Shown here: piece after piece, positions 40,042 through 46,573 of the stretch
Layout of the letters: each line of letters starts with the position of its first letter
Position numbering within the stretch: position 1 is the stretch's first letter
Assembly (NCBI RefSeq): GCF_014204715.1
Contig: NZ_JACHLY010000001.1
Span: 2,201,001 to 2,265,000, forward strand
Reading direction: 5' to 3'
Length of the DNA stretch: 64,000 nucleotides
Source of the DNA: Streptomonospora salina
GTDB taxonomy: Bacteria > Actinomycetota > Actinomycetes > Streptosporangiales > Streptosporangiaceae
Notes under the pieces: model-generated
Database searches by the model: none
What the model saw: only the letters and a program-made list of their open reading frames with translations
What the model was told of the DNA's origin: nothing
Program-made: the position numbers and the translations under genes

Positions 40042-40803
40042 ATGGGAGCCGAAACGGCCGGGCGCGCGGCGCGCGGGCTGTCGGCCTCGTCCGCAGCGGC
40101 GGCGTCGGCGCTGTCGTCGGCTGCGGCCGCCGGGCTGCGGTGGGCGCGCTCCGGATCGCCGGCCCGGTCGGCGCCGCCGATCGGCGGCCCGCTGTCGGCG
40201 CCCCGCGAACCCGATCCGCCGCCCGCGCGCGTACCCGCCCCGCGCGTCGCTGCGCCGCCGTCCGCCGTCGGGGAGCGGGCGCCGCTGCCCCGGGCGCCGG
40301 AGCCGATCGGCGCCGGTGCTGAGCGGGCGCCCGACGCGGCGCGGGCGCGGCTGCGGGCCGCGGGCGCCGCGTGGCGTCCGGTTGCGCTGTGGTGGCTGCG
40401 GGTGGCCGTCCTCGTGCAGGTGGCGTTCGTGCTGGTGCGGTCGGCGGCGGGCGGCGCCGCCACCGCCGCTCCGGCCGGGACCGGGCTCGTGGCCGGAATC
40501 GCCGGCGGCGCGCCGGTGTGGCCGATTCTGGCCGTCGGCGGGGTGCAGGCGGCAGCGGCGGCGGCGATCGCGGTCCGCGCCCGGACGTCGCGGTGGCCCG
40601 CGGTGTTCAGCGTGCTGCTCGTGGCCGGCGGCGTGGTGCAGGGGCGTCTGGACGCCGCGGAGCCGCTCTACCTGCTGTCGTTCGGCGCGGTGCTGGTGGC
40701 GCCGGGGCTGTGGGTGGCGCTGTGGGCGTGGGGCTGGCGCTGGCCGGACCCCGGCGGGCCCGGCGCCGCTTCGGGCACTCAGCTCTTCCAGGACGGATCG
40801 TAA
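40042..40803 (+). CDS. hypothetical membrane protein
   Basis: A 253-residue protein: an Ala/Ser/Pro-rich N-terminal half (~1-105) without structure, then four hydrophobic segments (LWWLRVAVLVQVAFVLV, LVAGIAGGAPVWPILAVGGV, WPAVFSVLLVAGGVVQG, YLLSFGAVLVAPGLWVALWA). The start at 40042 is chosen for its AGGAGG 8 bases upstream; an ATG ten codons earlier has none. Its 3' end overlaps the convergent DUF6221 gene by 25 bases. The membrane half resembles small four-helix actinobacterial proteins of unknown function. Confidence 0.65.
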   Translation: MGAETAGRAARGLSASSAAAASALSSAAAAGLRWARSGSPARSAPPIGGPLSAPREPDPPPARVPAPRVAAPPSAVGERAPLPRAPEPIGAGAERAPDAARARLRAAGAAWRPVALWWLRVAVLVQVAFVLVRSAAGGAATAAPAGTGLVAGIAGGAPVWPILAVGGVQAAAAAAIAVRARTSRWPAVFSVLLVAGGVVQGRLDAAEPLYLLSFGAVLVAPGLWVALWAWGWRWPDPGGPGAASGTQLFQDGS

Positions 40804-41078
40804 TCGGGGTGGGCGGCGTAGACGGCCGCCAGGTGCTCCAGCGCCCGGCGCCAGGCGTGCAGCGCCGACCAGGCCCCGTCCTCCTCGGCGGCGGACTGGG
40901 CACCGTTGTCGAGCGTGTCCATGCATTCGCGGTAGGCGGCGGTGTAGTGCTCGACGATGCCGCGCTTGGCGGCGACGTCGGCGCGGATGCGCTCGGGGCC
41001 GCCGGTCCCCGGTGAGGCGGCGTGCGCCGCCTGTTCGTCCTCCGCCAAGCGCGCGCTGAGGAACTCCACGATCGTCAC
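40779..41078 (-). CDS. DUF6221 family protein
   Basis: A 99-residue soluble protein. Features typical of DUF6221 are the start M-T-I-V-E-F-L-x-A-R-L-A-E-D-E, RIRADVAAKRGIVEHYTAA, a central YRE and the terminal AAVYAAHPDYDPSW. AAGGAG precedes the GTG at 41078. DUF6221 proteins occur in large numbers in streptomycetes and relatives, frequently in accessory DNA, with no known function. The gene overlaps the convergent membrane protein gene by 25 bases. Confidence 0.85.
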   Translation of the reverse strand: MTIVEFLSARLAEDEQAAHAASPGTGGPERIRADVAAKRGIVEHYTAAYRECMDTLDNGAQSAAEEDGAWSALHAWRRALEHLAAVYAAHPDYDPSWKS

Positions 41079-41388
41079 TGTGCTCCACTCCTTCCACCGC
41101 GGTCCACTCCCGTCGACGCCCCCGACCGCCTGAGCGTTCCGCCGCTGCCGCCGCCGGCTCGGCGGCGGGCACCGCGCCGACCCACCGCGGATCTCTCCCC
41201 CGATGTCCGGGGCTCACTCCTTCATACGGCGGCAGTCCGCAGATTGTACGGATATGTTCGCCGGTCCTCGGTCCGCGTGCCGATCCACGCGCGGATCCGG
41301 GCGGGCGGCGCGCAGCGGTTCGGACGGGCGGCGCGCGTCCGGCGCCCGGGTGTACCCGGGGTCCCGGAGCGGGCCGGGGTGTTCCGTG
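41079..41388. other. 310-bp gap downstream of glnH
   Basis: No gene. Contains a less GC-rich patch near 41215-41260 and a small palindrome cccgggtgtacccggg (41345-41360) 28 bases past the glnH stop, a possible terminator. The left end should hold the DUF6221 promoter. Confidence 0.4.
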
Positions 41389-42219
41389 TCAGGTGCAGCC
41401 CTCGAACTGGGGGACGCTGGTGTTGATGTCCAGGCCGCTGTCGCCGAACCATTTGCGCAGCAGCCACGCCGCCGTGCCGTCCTGGTACATCCGGGTGATG
41501 GCCCGGTTGACCGCCTCGCAGCCGGCGACGTCCTCCTTGGCGACGCCGACCCCGTACTTCTCGTTCGTGAAGGGCGCGTTGACGAGGTTGAACGACGACG
41601 GCGCGGTTTCCAGGTAGCCGGCCAGGATCAGGTCGTCGGTGGAGACCGCGTCGACCTCGCCCTCGGCGAGCAGGTCGATGCAGTCGCTGTAGGCGGGGCG
41701 CTCGACCCGCTCGGCGTCGATGCCGCGCTCGCGGATGATGCGGTTGGCGGAATTGGACCCGGCTCCCTGGCACAGCACTTTGCCCTCCAGGTCGGCCGCA
41801 TCCGCCACGGACGTGTCGCCGGCCTGCACCAGGATGTCCTGGTGGGCGACGTAATAGGGGCCGCCGAACGCGACGCGGGTCTTGCGCAGCTGAGTAATAG
41901 AATAAGTCGCCAGCACCAGGTCGACCTCGCCGCTGACCAGCACCTGTTCGCGCTCGTGCGACGTCACTCCGACGAACTCCACGTCGGCGCGTTCCACACC
42001 CAGCTCGGCCGCGATGTAGTGGGCCACGTCCACATCGAACCCCTCGAACGTGCCGTCCTCGGCGCGCAGCGACAACCCGGGCTGGTCGGGCTTGACGCCG
42101 ATGCGCAGCATCTCGGCCCCGGCCACCGAGGCGGCCCCGCCCACCGCGTCGGTGCACGATCCCGCCGCGGTCAGCACCAGCGCGGCGGCGACCGCGGTAA
42201 GCAGCCGGCGCAGTCTCAT
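41389..42219 (-). CDS. glnH: GlnH-like amino-acid-binding lipoprotein
   Basis: A 276-residue periplasmic-binding-type protein (SBP_bac_3). The lipobox LTAAGSC lies at ~17-22 after a basic/hydrophobic signal. The mature part has RIGVKPDQPGLSL, the ligand-loop FEGFDVDVAHYIAAELG, DLVLATYSITQLRKTRVAFG and NEKYGVGVAKED, as in glutamate/aspartate binders. GGGAGG precedes the ATG. There are no ABC membrane or ATPase genes nearby; instead it follows glnX, 107 bp apart. In mycobacteria the GlnH lipoprotein binds acidic amino acids and signals through GlnX to PknG rather than importing them; the same arrangement suggests the same role here. Confidence 0.88.
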   Translation of the reverse strand: MRLRRLLTAVAAALVLTAAGSCTDAVGGAASVAGAEMLRIGVKPDQPGLSLRAEDGTFEGFDVDVAHYIAAELGVERADVEFVGVTSHEREQVLVSGEVDLVLATYSITQLRKTRVAFGGPYYVAHQDILVQAGDTSVADAADLEGKVLCQGAGSNSANRIIRERGIDAERVERPAYSDCIDLLAEGEVDAVSTDDLILAGYLETAPSSFNLVNAPFTNEKYGVGVAKEDVAGCEAVNRAITRMYQDGTAAWLLRKWFGDSGLDINTSVPQFEGCT

Positions 42220-42326
42220 CGGCTCTCGCCTCCCGTTCCGGTCCTCTCCGGTCCCCGTCCGCCTCCGGTCCGCCTCGGTTCCCCGTCCCGCACCGTCCGT
42301 GCCGCCGTGCGCCGCCGGCCGCCCCG

Positions 42327-43823
42327 TCAGCGGTACTCGGCCAGCCGGGGCCGCACGCCCAGCACCACCAGAGCCGCGAACGCCAGGCATGCGCCCGGCA
42401 GGATCGCGTCCCAGCCGCGCAGCCCGGCGCGGGCGTCGGCGACGGCGGTGTCGAAGGTGTTGATGTGCAGCGACGTCAGCTGCACGAGCGACCGCTCATA
42501 GCGGTCGAAACGATCCGCGACGGAGTCCCCGCCGCCCATGCGGGCGTCGATGGCCGCGGCGGCGCCCTCCTCCTCGGCCAGGTCGCGCATCCGCTGGTCG
42601 GCGTCCAGGTAGGCGCTGTAGTCGCGCAGGGTGCGCCGCTGGACCTGTTCGCGGCCTTCGACGCCCCCGGCCCGGACCTCCTCTCCGAGCAGACCGATCA
42701 ACTGCCCGGGGTAGTCGGTGTGGTCGGGCACGGCCTCGCCGACCTCGGCGGTGTAGCCCTCCAAGTCGCCGGGCGGGGCGTCGCCGTCGGGCACCAGGAA
42801 CACCACCATCTGCGCGTCCTCCAGGAAGTTCTGCTCGTAGATGTCGGCGCGTCCGGGGTTCATCAGCCACCGGCTCTGGTCGGCGTTCATCCCGGTGCTG
42901 ATCGCGCGTGCGCGCGAGAGCGCCAGCACCGAGTCGAGCCCGTCGGCTTTGGCGGAGCGCAGCAGGGCGGCCTGCTGCTCCAGCATCCCGACCGCCCCCA
43001 GCCCCAGGACGAGCACACCGATGGTGGCCGCGGCCAGCGGGATGTTGTAGCGGCGGCGGAAGCGGGTGCGCAGGAAGCGCTGGAGGGCGAGGAGCGCCGC
43101 GACCAGTGCCGTGGCCGCCCCCGCGACCAGCGCCATGCGCACCGACGCGGCCGAGCTGTTCTCCTGGTAGGTGCTGCGCACGGTGGCGCCGCTGTCGAGG
43201 GTGAGGTTGTAGGCCTTGGGCAGCAGGTCGCGGCGCATCAGCTCGCCGGCCCGCTGGTAGAGCCGCACCACCTCCTCGGGCTGCGATCCGGCGGGCCGTC
43301 CGGCCTCGTCGCTGAGCAGCCGCGCCTGGGACACGAGGTTCTCGTAGCGGGTCATGTCCTCCATGACGGCGCGGACGTTCTCCTCGTCGGTCGTGTCGCC
43401 CTCGGCCAGCTGGGCGGCGTGCAGGAGCGCGTCGGTGGCGTCGGAGCGGCGCTGCTCGTAGCGGTCCACGGCGGCTTCGCGGCCGTCGCCCAGGGAGCGG
43501 TCGGATCCCATCAGCAGCACGTTGGCCATCTGGGCGTCCATGTCGCTGAGGGCGAAGTACAGGTCGGCGGTGGCCACCACCTTGGGTCCTTCGTCGCGGC
43601 CGATGACGTCCAGACCGTCGCGGCTGCGCGCGATCGCCGATCCGGTGACGGCGAACAGCACGCCGATGAGCACCAGGCACAGCACAGTGAGCAGCCACAC
43701 GCGGCCGCGGGTGCCGGGACGTCCCACCCACGCCGGCAGGCGCGTGCGGGGGCGCGCCCGGTCCGCGGCGCGCATAGCCAGGCGGTCGGCGATCTCGGGA
43801 GCCTCGGTGCTGCCTTTCACCAC
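42327..43823 (-). CDS. glnX: GlnX-like transmembrane signalling protein
   Basis: A 498-residue membrane protein with four predicted helices (~44-64 VWLLTVLCLVLIGVLFAV; ~232-253; ~268-287; ~473-491) and two large extracytoplasmic helical loops, like methyl-accepting-type sensors without signalling domain. The loops carry DMDAQMANVLLMGSD and INTFDTAVADARAGLRGWD. This topology and its position between an FHA protein and GlnH match mycobacterial GlnX (Rv0412c), which relays GlnH ligand binding to PknG. The GTG at 43823 (or the adjacent GTG at 43820) lies 6 bases after the FHA stop codon, with its Shine-Dalgarno inside that gene, so translation is coupled. Confidence 0.82.
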   Translation of the reverse strand: MVKGSTEAPEIADRLAMRAADRARPRTRLPAWVGRPGTRGRVWLLTVLCLVLIGVLFAVTGSAIARSRDGLDVIGRDEGPKVVATADLYFALSDMDAQMANVLLMGSDRSLGDGREAAVDRYEQRRSDATDALLHAAQLAEGDTTDEENVRAVMEDMTRYENLVSQARLLSDEAGRPAGSQPEEVVRLYQRAGELMRRDLLPKAYNLTLDSGATVRSTYQENSSAASVRMALVAGAATALVAALLALQRFLRTRFRRRYNIPLAAATIGVLVLGLGAVGMLEQQAALLRSAKADGLDSVLALSRARAISTGMNADQSRWLMNPGRADIYEQNFLEDAQMVVFLVPDGDAPPGDLEGYTAEVGEAVPDHTDYPGQLIGLLGEEVRAGGVEGREQVQRRTLRDYSAYLDADQRMRDLAEEEGAAAAIDARMGGGDSVADRFDRYERSLVQLTSLHINTFDTAVADARAGLRGWDAILPGACLAFAALVVLGVRPRLAEYR

Positions 43824-43829
43824 GCGGCC

Positions 43830-44558
43830 TCAGCCCCGCTGGCGGTGCAGGGCGATGACGGTCCAGGCGCCGACATAGATGCGGTCGGCCTCATTCAGCG
43901 GCACCTCCGTGTTGGCGGGGACCGCATCGGCGGTCCCGTTGAGGGTGGTCCCGTTCGTCGAGCCTTCGTCGATCAGCGCCCATCCCCCGCCGGGGCGGGC
44001 GATGAGTACGGCGTGCGTGTGGGAGACGGCGGGGTCCTCGGGCGGCCCGGCCAGATCGATCTCGGGGTGGATGCCCGTCCTGAGGCTGCGCCGCCCGATG
44101 CGGATGCGGGCGCGGTTCAGCGGCATGCGGCGCTGCGGCGCGTGCGCGGGGAACTCGACGGATGCGGGGTCGAGCACGCTGCGGTCGGCCATGGCACGGT
44201 AGTAGGCGGGGTCGGCGCAGACGATCGCCCACCAGGTGGGGTGCGCGGGCTCCGGTACAGCGCCGGGCCGCGGCGCGTCGGGGGCCGTGCCGAGCACGGT
44301 GGTGCCGTCGTGGTCGGCGGAGCGGGGGGCGGGCGGCGGTGTCAGCGGCAGCGGCGACGCCTCGGTGCGGTCGGCGGCGGCGAAGTCGTGGCCGCACTCC
44401 TCGCAGAAGCGGCCGTCGCGCACGGCGGCGCAGTCGGGGCAGGTCTCCTCGGGCGCGCCGGCGCCCGGAACGGTCGGCGGCGGCTGGGCGGTCGGCAGTC
44501 CGCACACGGCGCAGCGGGCGCGGGCGGACGAGGGGTGTCCGGCCGGACACGTCGGCAT
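43830..44558 (-). CDS. zinc-ribbon FHA-domain protein
   Basis: A 242-residue cytosolic protein. Two N-terminal zinc-ribbon knuckle sets (CPAGHPSSARARCAVCG, ~4-20; CPDCAAVRDGRFCEECGHDF, ~39-58) are followed by a Pro/Asp-rich linker and a C-terminal FHA domain (~148-240) with IRIGRRS (phosphothreonine-binding Arg), VSHTHAVL (Ser-His) and STNGTTLNG. FHA domains bind phosphothreonine; in mycobacteria and corynebacteria the PknG substrate GarA/OdhI is an FHA protein. This one is larger and differently built, so it may be a scaffold rather than a TCA-cycle inhibitor. GAAGAAGGGG precedes the ATG; it starts 19 bases after the VWA-like gene. Confidence 0.88.
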   Translation of the reverse strand: MPTCPAGHPSSARARCAVCGLPTAQPPPTVPGAGAPEETCPDCAAVRDGRFCEECGHDFAAADRTEASPLPLTPPPAPRSADHDGTTVLGTAPDAPRPGAVPEPAHPTWWAIVCADPAYYRAMADRSVLDPASVEFPAHAPQRRMPLNRARIRIGRRSLRTGIHPEIDLAGPPEDPAVSHTHAVLIARPGGGWALIDEGSTNGTTLNGTADAVPANTEVPLNEADRIYVGAWTVIALHRQRG

Positions 44559-44577
44559 GATCGGCCCCTTCTTCCTC

Positions 44578-45348
44578 TCACACGGCCCCCGTTTCGCGGT
44601 CTCCCGCGCGTGTGCGCTCGGTCGTGATCCGGTTCTGCGGCGCCGCGCCGGCGGTCGCATCGGCCGGCGGCCGCAGCCGCACCGTGCCCGGCGCCGTGTC
44701 GGCTCCCGCGCCGGCGGCGCCGGTCGACTCCTCGGCGGCGGTACCGGTGCGGGCGTGTGCGGGCGCCACCGCGCGCCCCAGTCGCACGGTGGCGGTGTCG
44801 GTCTCCGGGGATGTGTGCAGCGCGTACGGCGCTGCGCGGGTCGGCCCGTCGCCGGCGGCGCCGGCAGCCGGTGCGGGGACGAGGGCCGCGTCGCCCTCGC
44901 GGGTCCACTCGGCGAGGACGTCGCCGCAGGCCGCGGTATGCGGGTCGGAACCTGCGGCCAGCACCCGCAGGCGCGCCGCCCGCATCCGGCGTCCGGGTTT
45001 CGCGGGCGGCACCCGCAGGTGCAGGTGGTAGGTGCGGGTCTCGTCGGCCCAGGCACCGGCGGGGTAGGCGCCGGTGCGCGGGTCGCACGGGCCGCGCCGG
45101 CCGGTGATGTCGCAGACGCGGGGCGCGATCTGGACCAGGGCCGCCACTCGGGTGCCGCGGGGCGTCCACAGCCGCAACGCGACGTCGGCGGCGGTTGCGG
45201 GCCCGTCGGACGGGGCGGGCGGTGTGCGGGCGATGCGCACGACCGCGTGCACGTCGCCGCCGCCCGGCGGGATCCGCCGGGGCCCGTGCACCCGCACGGC
45301 GAACTCCGGCCGCGGGGCACCCGGTGCCGGTCCCGGCTGCGCGGTCAT
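44578..45348 (-). CDS. VWA-family protein lacking its VWA domain
   Basis: A 256-residue protein that aligns by eye with both ends of the VWA proteins found in actinobacterial kinase/phosphatase/FHA clusters. The leader FAVRVHGPRRIPPGGGDVHA matches their F-x-V-E-V...LP-x-GG-REVNA start. VALRLWTPRGTRVAALVQIA, PRTGAYPAGAWADETRTYHL and TATVRLGRAVAPAH match their C-terminal half. The ~170-residue VWA domain with its MIDAS (D-x-S-x-S) that should lie between residues ~40 and ~60 is absent, as is a second segment near ~170. The frame is intact. The ATG overlaps the PP2C stop in ATGA, so it is co-translated with the phosphatase. Likely an in-frame deletion; metal-dependent binding should be lost. Confidence 0.75.
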   Translation of the reverse strand: MTAQPGPAPGAPRPEFAVRVHGPRRIPPGGGDVHAVVRIARTPPAPSDGPATAADVALRLWTPRGTRVAALVQIAPRVCDITGRRGPCDPRTGAYPAGAWADETRTYHLHLRVPPAKPGRRMRAARLRVLAAGSDPHTAACGDVLAEWTREGDAALVPAPAAGAAGDGPTRAAPYALHTSPETDTATVRLGRAVAPAHARTGTAAEESTGAAGAGADTAPGTVRLRPPADATAGAAPQNRITTERTRAGDRETGAV

Positions 45349-46370
45349 CGGGCCTCCTTGCCGGTCGCGGGTGCGGGCACGTCGATCACGACGGCCGTGG
45401 AGTTGTCGTGCCCGCCTCGCTCCAGTGCGTAGCGGACGCACGCGCGCGCCGCGGCGAGCGGGTCCGCTCCGGCGCCGCGCACGAGCCCGGCCAGGCCGGC
45501 GGGCTCGGGCAGGTGGTTCCACACGCCGTCGCTGCACAGCAGCAGCCTGCCCGCGCCGCCCGGGTCGAATGCGGCGACCCGCCCGGCGGCGCCGCCGTAG
45601 TCGGCGCCCAGCCACGCCGTCAGGGCGTGGGCCTGCGGCGCGGCCGCCGCCTCCTGCGGGTCGAGGACGTTCATCGCGACCATGGCTTCGCTCCAGGAGT
45701 CGTCGCGGGTGAGCAGGGCCGAGGGTGCGGCGGGGCGGCCGTGGCCGATCCAGTACGCGCGGCTGTCGCCGACCCAGGCCACGGCCAGCGGCCCTCCCGC
45801 TGCGGGCACCGCCGCACCCACGAAGGTGCAGGCGGGGGCCCGGACGGGGGATTCGGCGAGTACGGCGACGGCGCCGGCCGCCCGGCGCAGGGCCGCGCTG
45901 AGGGATTCCGCGGTGCCCTGTCCGCTCTCCAGGGACGTGGCGAGCACCGCCGCTCCGGATTCGGCCGCGGCCGCAGCGGCGGAGTCGGGCCGCGGCGAGG
46001 AGGACACCCCGTCGCAGACGACGGCGGCGGTCACCGGGCCGGCGGGCAGGGCTCCCGCGCCTGGGGCGTCCGCGCTGCGCACAGCCATCGCGTCCGCGTT
46101 GCGTTCGTGGCGCAGGCCGCGGTCGCTCACCCCGGCGGCCGCGGTCAGGCGCAGCTCGGTGTGGTCGCCGGGGCGGCGGCGCAGCCCGCATCCGGTGCAG
46201 GCGCCCTCGGTCAGGCGGGCGCCGCAGCGGGCGCAGGGGGCCGGTGCCTCCACGGCGGCGCCGGCCACGCTCTGCGCCGCGCCGCCGGTACGGCGCAGAG
46301 GGTGGCCGCAGTGCTCGCAGAAGGCGTCCTCGGCGGCGGCCGGTTCACCGCATACCGGGCAGGTCGGCAC
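45345..46370 (-). CDS. zinc-ribbon PP2C-family Ser/Thr phosphatase
   Basis: A 341-residue phosphatase. The N-terminus carries two zinc-ribbon halves (CPVCGEPAAAEDAFCEHCGH, ~4-23; CARCGARLTEGACTGCG, ~47-63). The PP2C domain (~75-335) shows the metal ligands RHERNADAMAV (D), VVCDGVSSS (DG), WVGDSRAYWI, LLLCSDGVWNHL (D) and GHDNSTAVVIDV (DN). GGGGAGG stands upstream of the GTG at 46370. It follows pknG by 203 bp and overlaps the VWA-like gene by 4 bases. It is the natural antagonist of the kinase, removing phosphates placed by PknG (inference from context). Confidence 0.9.
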   Translation of the reverse strand: MPTCPVCGEPAAAEDAFCEHCGHPLRRTGGAAQSVAGAAVEAPAPCARCGARLTEGACTGCGLRRRPGDHTELRLTAAAGVSDRGLRHERNADAMAVRSADAPGAGALPAGPVTAAVVCDGVSSSPRPDSAAAAAAESGAAVLATSLESGQGTAESLSAALRRAAGAVAVLAESPVRAPACTFVGAAVPAAGGPLAVAWVGDSRAYWIGHGRPAAPSALLTRDDSWSEAMVAMNVLDPQEAAAAPQAHALTAWLGADYGGAAGRVAAFDPGGAGRLLLCSDGVWNHLPEPAGLAGLVRGAGADPLAAARACVRYALERGGHDNSTAVVIDVPAPATGKEAR

Positions 46371-46573
46371 GATGCAGGCCTCCCCTCTGCCGCGTGCGCG
46401 CGGTCGTGCGCGGCGCGCGGCCGCGTGCGGCGGCCGGCGGCGCCATCGGACCGCGCCGGCCGCGCGGCGGTGCTCCCCCGGTCCGCGGCCCGTCGGGCCG
46501 CGCCTCCCCGTCGGTGACATACCCGCACCGGGCGGTAGGGCTAACGCGCCGGAAGGGAGTTGTGGACGGCCGG

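Noticed and set aside
41389-42219. Amino-acid ABC importer locus
   Set aside because: Only the binding protein is present; permease and ATPase genes are absent, and the neighbours fit the GlnH-GlnX-PknG signalling arrangement.
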